A DNA stretch of 14,961 nucleotides from DAOUGC01 sp034429695 (GTDB taxonomy: Bacteria > Chloroflexota > Anaerolineae > Anaerolineales > Anaerolineaceae): contig DAOUGC010000245.1 in the NCBI GenBank assembly GCA_034429695.1, positions 1 to 14,961 on the forward strand. The letters are read 5' to 3'. Position numbers and translations under genes: made by a program. The notes beneath the pieces were generated by a model. It was not told the origin of the DNA. It saw nothing but the letters and a program-made list of their open reading frames with translations, and searched no databases. Shown one piece after another: positions 1 to 8,054 of this stretch (the stretch's first letter is position 1; each line of letters begins with the position of its first letter).

Positions 1-116
1 CGTTCCCTATTCGTTGATGACCACCACCTTGATGGGTCCAAAAGCGGACCCATCCTACGCCTTGTTCGCAAAGCCAGATTGGGTGATTTGCCATTCGTTC
101 ATTCGTTCTTTATTCA
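1..116. repeat. Degenerate hairpin repeat remnant at the left edge
   Basis: I see no gene here. Positions 31-39 and 46-54 form a perfect 9-bp hairpin (GATGGGTCC / GGACCCATC, loop AAAAGC). About 40 nt further on, positions 92-107 read ATTCGTTCATTCGTTC. This order, a hairpin with a GATGGG-type arm followed by TTCGTTCATTCGTT, matches the end of the A repeats at 14135-14205, where a CCATCGA hairpin is followed by TTCGTTCATTCGTT. I infer a diverged member of the same family, cut by the window edge. The similarity outside these two landmarks is weak. Confidence 0.45.
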
Positions 117-149
117 ATGACGGTCATGGCGGGAAATCGTCATCGAAAT

Positions 150-178
150 TTATTATCAGCCGGTCAGAATGCTATAAT
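150..178 (+). promoter_or_regulatory. Extended -10 promoter for the protease-sortase operon
   Basis: TGCTATAAT at 170-178 is a perfect TATAAT with the TG extension one base upstream. A weak -35 (TTATTA, 150-155) lies 17 bp away. Transcription would begin near 185, which is downstream of the ATG at 177. If this promoter is used, translation must begin later. TTG at 204 is preceded by GGAG at 194-197, a good Shine-Dalgarno spacing of 6 nt. Confidence 0.55.
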
Positions 179-2693
179 GAAACAGAACACCCCGGAGCCT
201 GCCTTGCGCCTCAAGCTGTCCATCCTGCTCACCTGCCTGTTCCTGCTCACCGCGGCCAGCCCGCTGCCGCGGCCTGTCTCCGCGCCACAGGACGCCCCGC
301 GTGCAGACATTGCCCCGGGTGAGATCGTGGTGGGCCTCAAGGATGGCTACACCTTTCAATCCATCGACCTGCCTTCCAAAGTTTCCTTCATCGATGTCTC
401 CCCTGAACTGGCAACACTGCAGGTGGGTGTGGTGCGCGTGCCAGCCGGTCAGGAACAACAATACCGTTCGATCCTTACCACCACCGAGGGTGTGCTGTTT
501 GCCGAGCCGAATTACCGCGTACAGGCGCTGGATTACGACCCCAACGACCCCGCCTGGACTGAACAGTGGGCGCCGCGCGTCATCCAGGCTGCCCAGGCAT
601 GGGATAACGGCTACCGCGGTTCCCCTGGCGTGACCATTGCCGTGATTGATTCAGGCATTGACGCCTCCCACCCCGATTTTGCAGGCCGCCTGCTGACCGG
701 TTACGATTTCATCCAGCGCGACACCTCCCCGCAGGACGAGTGCGGCCACGGCACGCATGTGGCGGGCATTCTGGCGGCCAGCGGCGACAACAGTGTGCAC
801 ATCGCCGGTGTGGACTGGAATGCAAAAATCCTGCCGTTGCGCGTGCTTGGCAACGTGAACGGCGCCTGCATCGGTGATGACGTTGATGTGGCAAAGGCGC
901 TGGTGTGGGCGGTGGATCACGACGGCGCAGATGTGATCAACCTGTCGCTGGGCAACCTGTTTGGCTCCAGCCGCCTGCTGGAATATGCCACCTATTACGC
1001 CTATCAGCGCGGGGCAGCGGTGATCGCAGCCGCCGGGCAGAACAACGGTCAGGTGAGTTACCCCGCCGCCTTCCCATGGGTACTGGCAGTGGGCGCCACC
1101 GACCGCTTCAACACCCGATATTCAATGAGCAACTACGGCGCCGCGCTGGATGTGATGGCCCCCGGGCTGGACATCCTCTCCACCTTCCCCACCCAGCCGG
1201 TGGCGCTGTACCCAGGCTTCACAGATACCCACACCCTCAGCGGCACAAGCATGGCGGCTGCGCACGCCTCCGGCGCTGCAGCCATCCTCGCCAGCCAGCC
1301 CCAGTTTGACCATCCTGAGAAGATCTACGCTGCGCTGCGCGGCACAGCGCTGGACCTTGGCGCCGCCGGACGTGACGATTTTTACGGCTCCGGCTTGATC
1401 CAGATCTACGACGCGCTCAGCTTCGACACCTCCACCGTCCAGCCGCCCGCCCCACCCGCCGCCAGTGTGGAGTATGATGTCCTTTCCTCTGACCGCTGCC
1501 AGAATGTAACCTACGCCTGGCAGGATATCCCCCTCACCGGCTACATTCCCATCTTTGACAACAATTCAGGTGTGGAAATCAACCTGCCGTTCACCTTCCG
1601 TTACGGCGGCGTGGATTACACCACCGCCACCGTGTACGACAACGGCTTTATGGACTTTGTGGGCGGGCAGCAGGCCGAGGCGCAAAACTTCATCATCCCC
1701 ACCGCCGACTGGGGTGGCACATTCACGCGGCCCAATCACCTGCTGGCGCCCTTCTGGGACGACCTCAACACCGGTTTCACCGCTGAAGACCCATCCACCG
1801 GCGTCTACCGCGCCACGCTGGGCAACGCCCCCAACCGCCGCTTTGTCATCCAGTGGCATCACGTACACCTGCAATCCAACTACGACGCCACCAGCCTGAC
1901 CTTTCAGGTGGTGCTGTACGAAGGCAGCAACCGCATCCTCTATCAGTACGCCGACCTCACCGGGCCTGGTTCGGACGGCTCGTCGGCGACCGTGGGGTTG
2001 GAGTACAACCAGGGCTACAGCGGCGTGTTGCATGCCTACAACCGCCCGGGTGCGCTGCGCGAAGGATTGGCGCTGCGCTTTGAACCCGCCGCACCCGGCA
2101 GCGCGCGCAACCCCGAGGGCTGCCTGAGCGCCGGACAGGCTGGAACCGGACGCACCACCCTCACCCAGGGCAACTGGTGTCTGGACATCCTGCCCGGCAC
2201 GCTCTCCCAGACCCATACCGTGCGCTTCTCGGTGTTTCAGAACTTCACTCCCTCCTTCGCACGCTATCTTTCCATCGGGCAGTTCGCCGAGATCTCGCTT
2301 GACCCCATGCCAGAACCGCCTCTGCGTCCTTCGCCGCAGGTATGTTATTACGTCACCCCGCAGGATCTGGCACGCGCCGGCGGTCACGCCGAAAACCTGT
2401 TCATGGCGGTGTACGACCACGAACTGGAAGTGTGGGAACGCCTGCCCACCGCGGTAGACGTGACCAACCTGTATCTGCAGGCGCCCATACCGCACTTCTC
2501 GGTGTTTGGCGTATTTGCCACCGCGGTGGATTCAGGCAGCCCCGTGCCGGAGGAATTGCCGGTCACCGGCGCAGGCTGGATCGCCCGCCGCTGGGAGATG
2601 CCTGCTCCACAAGTGGGCATCAACAATGCGTGGACTGCCATACTGGGCTGGCTGGTACTCATCCAGGGGATGATCTGGTTCAAACGAAAATGA
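177..2693 (+). CDS. Secreted subtilisin-family (S8) serine protease with LPVTG sorting signal
   Basis: A surface endopeptidase of the subtilase family, 838 residues when read from the ATG at 177. Residues 11-36 form a signal peptide ending near PVSA. Residues about 45-120 resemble a fervidolysin-type propeptide (PGEIVVGL through FAEPNY). The catalytic triad is visible: Asp158 in VIDSG, His191 in HGTHVAG and Ser358 in GTSMA. The oxyanion-hole position, normally AAGN, reads AAGQ (Gln288). Residues about 430-660 form a beta-rich domain with NGF, APFWDDL and FVIQW landmarks, reminiscent of NIDO-like secreted domains. Another small beta domain follows. The C-terminus carries LPVTG (794-798), a 20-residue linker, a hydrophobic segment and a final KRK, the layout of a sortase substrate. 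The ATG at 177 lacks a Shine-Dalgarno and overlaps a -10 box, so TTG at 204 (MRLKLSILL...) may be the true start; either keeps the signal peptide. The stop overlaps the sortase start. Confidence 0.93.
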   Translation: MKQNTPEPALRLKLSILLTCLFLLTAASPLPRPVSAPQDAPRADIAPGEIVVGLKDGYTFQSIDLPSKVSFIDVSPELATLQVGVVRVPAGQEQQYRSILTTTEGVLFAEPNYRVQALDYDPNDPAWTEQWAPRVIQAAQAWDNGYRGSPGVTIAVIDSGIDASHPDFAGRLLTGYDFIQRDTSPQDECGHGTHVAGILAASGDNSVHIAGVDWNAKILPLRVLGNVNGACIGDDVDVAKALVWAVDHDGADVINLSLGNLFGSSRLLEYATYYAYQRGAAVIAAAGQNNGQVSYPAAFPWVLAVGATDRFNTRYSMSNYGAALDVMAPGLDILSTFPTQPVALYPGFTDTHTLSGTSMAAAHASGAAAILASQPQFDHPEKIYAALRGTALDLGAAGRDDFYGSGLIQIYDALSFDTSTVQPPAPPAASVEYDVLSSDRCQNVTYAWQDIPLTGYIPIFDNNSGVEINLPFTFRYGGVDYTTATVYDNGFMDFVGGQQAEAQNFIIPTADWGGTFTRPNHLLAPFWDDLNTGFTAEDPSTGVYRATLGNAPNRRFVIQWHHVHLQSNYDATSLTFQVVLYEGSNRILYQYADLTGPGSDGSSATVGLEYNQGYSGVLHAYNRPGALREGLALRFEPAAPGSARNPEGCLSAGQAGTGRTTLTQGNWCLDILPGTLSQTHTVRFSVFQNFTPSFARYLSIGQFAEISLDPMPEPPLRPSPQVCYYVTPQDLARAGGHAENLFMAVYDHELEVWERLPTAVDVTNLYLQAPIPHFSVFGVFATAVDSGSPVPEELPVTGAGWIARRWEMPAPQVGINNAWTAILGWLVLIQGMIWFKRK

Positions 2694-3364
2694 AGTTGAG
2701 GGTGTCTCTGACCGGCTGGCTGTACGCAGCTCTTGTGGTTCTTCTTTGTGCCTGTCAGCCAGCCATGCCCATCCCGGCACCCACCGCGCCGCTGCCCACC
2801 CCGCTGGACGTGGTCCGGGCGCTGCCCATCCCCACCGACCTTCCCACACTCAGCCCTGAACAACCCACTCCCACCCCGGATCTGTCTCCCCAGAGCATTG
2901 CGCGCGCTGCTCACGGTCAGCGATTGATTGACTGGATCGAGATCGAAGCCATCAACGTCCATGCACCGGTCACCGCCGTGGGCTGGCTGGCTGATCCTGC
3001 CGACCCGCAAGCGGTCGCCTGGGGCTCGCCGGATGCACAGGTGGGCTGGGGCATGGGCAGCGCGCTGCCGGGTGACGGTGAAGGCAATATTCTGCTGTTT
3101 GGGCACAACAACATTCATTCATCCGTGTTTAAAAATCTCTCGCAGCTAACCCTGGGTGATGCCATCACCCTCACCACAGGGGAGGATGAGTTCAATTTTT
3201 CGGTCATTGAGGTTGTCATACTGGAAGCTGGCGAAAACACCGACCCCGCCCTGTATGTTGAGTATCTGCGCGACAGCCGCACCCCGCGCCTGACGGTGAT
3301 CTCGTGCTACCCGCCGGATAACAACACCCACCGCGTGATCGTCACTGCCCTGCCGGAGTGGTGA
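2690..3364 (+). CDS. Sortase, probable membrane- or lipid-anchored transpeptidase
   Basis: A 224-residue sortase, a cysteine transpeptidase that cleaves LPxTG-like signals and joins the protein to a cell-surface acceptor. The fold signature runs from WIEIEAINVHAPV (82-94) through FGHNN (catalytic His139) and TVISCYPP (Cys206) to THRVIV (Arg215), giving the full His-Cys-Arg set at normal spacing. Residues 1-22 are hydrophobic and end in LLCAC, which could be a lipobox with Cys22 or simply a membrane anchor. A Pro/Thr-rich linker (24-68) separates it from the catalytic domain. Its ATG overlaps the protease stop by 4 nt (ATGA), so the two are translationally coupled, and the upstream LPVTG protein is its most likely substrate. 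I cannot assign a sortase class with confidence from sequence alone. The downstream terminator is shared with the convergent ATPase gene. Confidence 0.9.
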   Translation: MKLRVSLTGWLYAALVVLLCACQPAMPIPAPTAPLPTPLDVVRALPIPTDLPTLSPEQPTPTPDLSPQSIARAAHGQRLIDWIEIEAINVHAPVTAVGWLADPADPQAVAWGSPDAQVGWGMGSALPGDGEGNILLFGHNNIHSSVFKNLSQLTLGDAITLTTGEDEFNFSVIEVVILEAGENTDPALYVEYLRDSRTPRLTVISCYPPDNNTHRVIVTALPEW

Positions 3365-3379
3365 TGGCGAAGGTTGGAC

Positions 3380-3413
3380 AAAAAAAGGCGGTCTGGTTGA
3401 TACCCAGACCGCC
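3380..3413 (-). terminator. Intrinsic terminator between convergent units
   Basis: Perfect 10-bp stem GGCGGTCTGG (3387-3396) and CCAGACCGCC (3404-3413) with a 7-nt loop. The seven A residues at 3380-3386 become a T-run on the minus strand, so it is a canonical terminator for the ATPase gene 20 nt upstream on that strand. On the plus strand it ends in CGATCTTT, a weaker tail, but it may also stop sortase transcription. Confidence 0.9.
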
Positions 3414-3433
3414 CGATCTTTACCTCCTGCTGG

Positions 3434-6250
3434 CTACTTGTACCGCTTTGCAAACAGGAATTTGGTCACCTCTGCCGCAATGGAAGGGATGATCAACAGC
3501 GGCAGGATCTCCAGCCACTGCATCCAGCCCAGCGGGGCGGTATCGAATACCCCATTAAAGAACGGCAGGTAGATCACAATCAAAATCATCACCAGTGAAG
3601 ACAGCACAGCGTAATTCATCCACTTGTTGCTGAACAACCCGATCTTGAGCAGCGGGAAGTACTCGCTGCGGGCAGTGAAGGCGCGCAACAGTTCTGAAAC
3701 ACTGAGGGTCACAAACGCCATGGTCTCGGCGTATTCCACATGTGCAGACGACCTCACCCCAAACCAGTAAGCCAGCAGCGTCACCAAGGTGATCGCCAGG
3801 GTTTGGATCACGATGCCGATGGTCATGTAGCGGTTGATGATCGGCTCGCGGGTGGGGCGGGGTTTCTGGTGCATGATGTCAGGGTCGCCCTTTTCCGTCG
3901 CCAGCGCCAGGGCGGGCGCACCGTCGGTCACCAGGTTCAACCACAACAACTGGATCGCGGTCAGTGGTGACACACCCCACACCAGCGTGGCGGTGAAGAT
4001 GATCAGGATCTCAGCCATGTTGCAGGACAGCAGGTAATACACAAACTTGCGGATGTTGCTGTAGATGATGCGCCCCTGCTCAATGGCGGACACGATACTG
4101 GCGTAGTTGTCATCGGTCAGCACCATGTCTGCAGTTTCCTTGGCAACGTCGGTACCGGTGATGCCCATGGAAACGCCGATGTCGGCGCGTTTGATGGCCG
4201 GTGCGTCATTAACGCCGTCGCCGGTCATGGCAACCACCTCTTCATTGGCACGCAGTGCATCCACAATACGCATCTTGTGTTCAGGTGAGACGCGCGCAAA
4301 CACGTCAGCCACCAGCACTTCCTGCTGCAACTGCTCGTCGCTCATCGCGTTCAATTCGTTGCCGGTAATCACACGCCGCCCGTCGCGCAGCAGCCCGATG
4401 GTGCTGCCGATGGCCGCTGCAGTGTTGGGGTAGTCACCGGTGATCATGATGGTGCGGATGCCGGCCTCACGCGCAGTCTGCAGGGCAGGGGAAACCTCGG
4501 GGCGGGCCGGGTCGATCATGCCGACCATGCCAACAAAGATCAGGTCGCGCTCCAGCACCTCACTGTTGATCTCGGAGGGCAGCACAGGCAGCAAACGATA
4601 GGCCAGACCAAGCACACGCAGCGCACCGCCGGTCATGGTGTCGTTGGCTGCGGCAATATGCCCACGCATTTCGTCGGTCATGGGGGCAGCCTCGCCGCTC
4701 ATCATCTGGTAGCGGTTGCACAGATTCAGCACCACGTCAGGCGCGCCCTTCACTGCGATGGCGTACCACTCGCGTTTTTCTTCATCGTAGATGGGCGAAA
4801 TGTCCTCGGTGTGCGGGTCGCTCACCAGGTGCACGGTTACCATGCGTTTGCGGGATGAATCAAACGGGATTTCGTTTTCACGCGGGTAGGCGCTGGCAAG
4901 TTGCGGAGCATAAGCGCCCGCCTTGGCTGCTGCCACCAGAATGGAGCCTTCGGTGGGGTCGCCGATCATGCGGTATGAACTGGATGTACCGTTCTCCATG
5001 CGCTCCAGTTCTGCGTCGTTGTTGAGCACACCCACCCACAGGGCGTTCATCACCCCGGGCAGATCGGTTACTTTGACGGATTTCCCATCACGCTGAAACT
5101 CACCCTCGGTGGAGTAGCCGCTGCCGGTTACATTGATAAAGGCGTCATCCACCCAGATGGTGGTGACGGTCATTTCGTTCTGGGTCAGGGTGCCGGTTTT
5201 GTCCGAGCAGATCACCGTGGCAGAGCCAAGCGTCTCCACCGAGGCCAGACGACGGATCAACGCGTGGCGGCGGATCATCTCGCGCATGCCCAGCGCCAGG
5301 CTGATCGTCACCACAGCCGGCAGGCCTTCGGGCACGGCGGCAATTGCCAGACTGACCGCCACCATGAAGCCCTCAGAGACGGCTTCCCACAGGTTGCCCT
5401 GCCCCGGCAGCGAGCGCACCAGCAATACCACAAACACCAGTGCACAAACCGCCAGCGCCCCCCAGCCGAGCAACTTACCCAACCGTTCAAGACGCTGCTG
5501 CAGGGGAGTCTCCTCTTCATCAACGCTCTGCAACATGCCGGCGATCAGCCCAAGCTGGGTGTTCATGCCGGTGCTCACCACCACACCGCGCCCGCGGCCG
5601 TAGTTGACCGTGGTTCCCATGAACACGGTGTTTTTGCGGTCGCCCAGGGGGATGTCTGCCTGCAACTGACTGGCGGCGTTCTTCTGCACCGGCACCGATT
5701 CGCCCGTGAGCGCGGCCTCCTCAATGCGCAGGTTGACCGCCTCCAGCAGGCGAATATCCGCAGGGACAAAATTACCAGCCTCCAGAAACACCATGTCACC
5801 CGGAACCAGTTCGCGTGCCGGAACCGCCACCCGATGCCCGTCGCGCAGCACCTGGGCTTCAGGCGCAGCCAGCTTTTTCAAGGCTGCCAGGGCTTCCTCG
5901 GCGCGGCTTTCCTGCACAACGCCCAGCACGGCATTCAGCACCACAATCGCCAGAATGGCCAGCGCCTCCACCCAGTCCCCAAGCAGTGCAGAGATCACCG
6001 CCGCGACGATCAGCAGGACAATGACAAAACTTTTGAGTTGTGCGAAAACCAGTTGAAAAAAGGTCGGACGGGGCTTTTCAACCAGTTGGTTGAGCCCATA
6101 CTGCTCTTGCCGGGCAGCCACCTGCTCGGCGGTCAGTCCAGTCTTAACGGGGGCATCCAGCGTCATAAGCACTTCTTCGGGGCTCATGGCGTGCCAGGTT
6201 ACGTGGAAATCTTCGGGGATGGCAGCAGGCTTGGATTGCGCTTGTGTCAT
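3434..6250 (-). CDS. P2-type (calcium-type) cation-transporting ATPase
   Basis: A 938-residue integral membrane pump that couples ATP hydrolysis to cation export, most likely Ca2+. The N-terminal cation-ATPase domain covers about 15-85. The actuator loop has LTGES (181-185), the phosphorylation site is CSDKTGTLT with Asp350, the nucleotide domain has KGAPD (501-505), and the hinge has TGDGVND (676-682). Ion-site residues resemble SERCA: Glu308 in VPEGLP (M4), Asn744 and Glu747 in CNMAE (M5), and Asn772, Thr775 and Asp776 in NLVTD (M6). This set favours calcium over Na/K or proton pumps, though PMR1-like Mn2+ transport is not excluded. The start is supported by AGGAG 9 nt upstream of the ATG. 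It follows glgC by 86 nt on the same strand, so it may be co-transcribed with it. It ends at a strong terminator. Confidence 0.95.
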   Translation of the reverse strand: MTQAQSKPAAIPEDFHVTWHAMSPEEVLMTLDAPVKTGLTAEQVAARQEQYGLNQLVEKPRPTFFQLVFAQLKSFVIVLLIVAAVISALLGDWVEALAILAIVVLNAVLGVVQESRAEEALAALKKLAAPEAQVLRDGHRVAVPARELVPGDMVFLEAGNFVPADIRLLEAVNLRIEEAALTGESVPVQKNAASQLQADIPLGDRKNTVFMGTTVNYGRGRGVVVSTGMNTQLGLIAGMLQSVDEEETPLQQRLERLGKLLGWGALAVCALVFVVLLVRSLPGQGNLWEAVSEGFMVAVSLAIAAVPEGLPAVVTISLALGMREMIRRHALIRRLASVETLGSATVICSDKTGTLTQNEMTVTTIWVDDAFINVTGSGYSTEGEFQRDGKSVKVTDLPGVMNALWVGVLNNDAELERMENGTSSSYRMIGDPTEGSILVAAAKAGAYAPQLASAYPRENEIPFDSSRKRMVTVHLVSDPHTEDISPIYDEEKREWYAIAVKGAPDVVLNLCNRYQMMSGEAAPMTDEMRGHIAAANDTMTGGALRVLGLAYRLLPVLPSEINSEVLERDLIFVGMVGMIDPARPEVSPALQTAREAGIRTIMITGDYPNTAAAIGSTIGLLRDGRRVITGNELNAMSDEQLQQEVLVADVFARVSPEHKMRIVDALRANEEVVAMTGDGVNDAPAIKRADIGVSMGITGTDVAKETADMVLTDDNYASIVSAIEQGRIIYSNIRKFVYYLLSCNMAEILIIFTATLVWGVSPLTAIQLLWLNLVTDGAPALALATEKGDPDIMHQKPRPTREPIINRYMTIGIVIQTLAITLVTLLAYWFGVRSSAHVEYAETMAFVTLSVSELLRAFTARSEYFPLLKIGLFSNKWMNYAVLSSLVMILIVIYLPFFNGVFDTAPLGWMQWLEILPLLIIPSIAAEVTKFLFAKRYK

Positions 6251-6336
6251 GACGATTCTCCTACGTCAAATATGTAGCCCGGCTTGCGCCGTGCATTTTT
6301 GGACAGCCCACTTCTGTCGGAATTTCTAATTGTAAT

Positions 6337-7596
6337 CTATGGCTCGATATGTGTGCCAGATGGAAGAATGGCGTTTTTGGGAATCACCACCACACCGTCG
6401 CGCACCACCCATTGCTCCGCATCCAAATCGGAGCCGCGCGGGAAAGGCTTGATGACCACATCGTTACCGATGCGCGCGTTCTTGTCAATAATGGCGCCTT
6501 CAATGTGACAATTGTTGCCCAACCCAATGCTCAGGTCAACCTCAAGCCCGGCTGGCAATTCGCGATCATAATAATCTGAACCCATGATGATGCTGTCGAT
6601 CACCCTGCAGCCGGAGCGGATCTGGCTGCGCAAGCCGATCACCGAATGGCGGATCTCGGAATCTTCGATGCAGCAACCCTCGGCGATCAGCACGTTCTCC
6701 ATTTTGCAATTTTGAATGTTGGAGCCGGGCAGGAAGCGCGCGTGGGTGTAAATGGGGCGGTCGGAATCAAACAGATCAAACGGCGAATCGGGCATGGTCA
6801 TGGACAGATTGGTGTCGTAGAACGAGCGGATCGTTCCGATGTCCTCCCAGTAGCCGGTAAAGTTGTACCCAAACACGCGGAAATCACTCATGGCGGTGGG
6901 AATGACGTGCTTGCCAAAATCCTCCAGGTTGGGGTCAGCCAGCAGATCAAACATGACCTCGGTGCGGAACATGTAAATGCCCATCGAACCCAGGTAGGGG
7001 CGCTCGGGGTCCTCGCGGCTGATCATCTCCTCAAGAACGACGGGATCCTTGGGCTTTTCAGAAAAGCGCGTCAGGCGGCCGGTCTCATCACTCTTGAGGA
7101 TGCCCAGGCGTCCGGCTTCGCTGCGCGGCACAGGTTGCACCGCCACGGTGATGTCGGCGTTGTTATCCCAGTGGAAGCGGGCCAGCTTGGCATAATCCAT
7201 GCGGTACAAATGATCGCCCGCCAGGATCAGGATGTACTTGGCGCGCGTGGAGAGGATCTCGAATTTCTGCTTGCGAATGGCATCCGCCGTGCCCTGATAC
7301 CAATCGGTGTTTTGCATGGTTTGTTCCGCCGCCCAGATCTGCACCCATGCCGAGTGGAACACGTCGAACTGGTAGGTTCCGGCAATATGGCGGTGCAGTG
7401 AGACTGAGTTGAACTGGGTCAACACGGCAACACGAAAAATGTTGGAATTGATGCAATTACTGATGGGGATGTCAATTAAACGGTATTTTCCGGCGATGGG
7501 CACGGCAGGTTTGGAGCGTTGTTCAGTGAGAGGGAATAGCCGGCTGCCCCGACCACCCCCCAGAATAACAGCAAGGATTTCACTTTCTGATGGCAT
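6337..7596 (-). CDS. glgC: Glucose-1-phosphate adenylyltransferase (ADP-glucose pyrophosphorylase)
   Basis: Makes ADP-glucose from ATP and glucose-1-phosphate, the committed step of bacterial glycogen synthesis, in the cytoplasm. At 419 residues it has normal GlgC length. The nucleotidyltransferase domain shows GGGRGSRLFPLT (13-24), KPAVP (29-33), WYQGTADA (99-106), LAGDHLYRMDY (125-135) and FSEKPK (178-183), followed by YWEDIGT. The last roughly 130 residues look like the left-handed beta-helix that holds the allosteric site. The ATG at 7596 is preceded by AAAGGAT at good spacing. A TATAAT box lies about 155 nt upstream, leaving a long leader. Glycogen synthase and branching enzyme are not in the window, so any glycogen operon is split. 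The closest alternatives are other sugar nucleotidyltransferases, but the motif set fits GlgC well. Confidence 0.96.
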   Translation of the reverse strand: MPSESEILAVILGGGRGSRLFPLTEQRSKPAVPIAGKYRLIDIPISNCINSNIFRVAVLTQFNSVSLHRHIAGTYQFDVFHSAWVQIWAAEQTMQNTDWYQGTADAIRKQKFEILSTRAKYILILAGDHLYRMDYAKLARFHWDNNADITVAVQPVPRSEAGRLGILKSDETGRLTRFSEKPKDPVVLEEMISREDPERPYLGSMGIYMFRTEVMFDLLADPNLEDFGKHVIPTAMSDFRVFGYNFTGYWEDIGTIRSFYDTNLSMTMPDSPFDLFDSDRPIYTHARFLPGSNIQNCKMENVLIAEGCCIEDSEIRHSVIGLRSQIRSGCRVIDSIIMGSDYYDRELPAGLEVDLSIGLGNNCHIEGAIIDKNARIGNDVVIKPFPRGSDLDAEQWVVRDGVVVIPKNAILPSGTHIEP

Positions 7597-7726
7597 GTTT
7601 TATCCTTTCCCTGGCTATCATCCGCTAATCAAACCATCCCCCACCCGCGTACCGAGCAGCAAAACGGCAGCGCTCACGGCGCAGTTTGCCGTTCACCTCC
7701 CCTAAAGCGGTCCGTCGGTTTCAGAG

Positions 7727-7756
7727 CCGAACGTTCGGGTGATTGTCATTATTATA
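7727..7756 (-). promoter_or_regulatory. Probable glgC promoter -10 and adjoining perfect palindrome
   Basis: On the minus strand 7756-7751 reads TATAAT, a perfect -10, but no convincing -35 lies 16-18 bp upstream. Transcription would begin near 7744. Just inside the transcript is the 12-nt perfect palindrome CCGAACGTTCGG (7727-7738). Its position would suit an operator. It also equals the two arms of the nearby repeat stem (GAGCCGAACG and CGTTCGGG) joined together, so it could be a deleted repeat copy. Confidence 0.45.
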
Positions 7757-7804
7757 AGGTATTCTGCTGGAAAGGGGGTAATCACCGGGCGGCTGAACCG
7801 CGGG

Positions 7805-8024
7805 CATTGAGCGGCGTTCGGGAGCGGAGGGGGTGTTCTTTGCCCGTGAAAAGCGGCCCCCACCCGGATGCTTTTCCTCCCCCATTTGCGTTCTGTGCGA
7901 ATGGACCCCATCGATGTTCTGTTCGATGGGGCAAGGTGCTCCCGAACGCCGTTATTGTAAACTGCCATGCCGCAGGCATTGATCGGCGTTCGGGAGCGGA
8001 GGGGGTGTTCTTTGCCCCTGAAAA
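7805..8024 (-). repeat. Family A repeat, inverted and rearranged, upstream of glgC
   Basis: The 537-nt gap 7597-8133 holds no convincing gene; this repeat fills its middle. A direct repeat of about 48 nt, CATTGA[G/T]CGGCGTTCGGGAGCGG..., occurs at 7805-7852 and again at 7977-8024, differing at few positions. Between the copies are a hairpin at 7882-7904 (CCATTTGC / GCGAATGG, one G-T pair), a 9-bp hairpin CCCCATCGA / TCGATGGGG (7906-7931), and a 14-bp perfect stem GCTCCCGAACGCCG / CGGCGTTCGGGAGC (7938-7951 with 7984-7997). The same elements in reverse order and on the opposite strand make up the A repeats at 13978-14961. This is therefore the same family in inverted orientation, with an extra hairpin and a partial tandem duplication of period 172. 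Confidence 0.85.
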
Positions 8025-8054
8025 GCCGCCCTCATCACCAAATGGCTCTCGCTT

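Noticed and set aside
1566..2495. Long minus-strand frame of 309 codons
   Set aside because: It lies antisense within the protease gene, has no recognisable motif, and arises from GC-rich codon usage.
7633..7705. Possible leader peptide with GGAGGTGA just upstream of glgC
   Set aside because: The only starts overlap or are non-standard (GTG or CTG), the peptide is about 20 residues with no attenuator beside it.
7702..7968. Minus-strand frame of 88 codons upstream of glgC
   Set aside because: It is the reverse reading of the structured repeat, with no domain and low-complexity composition.
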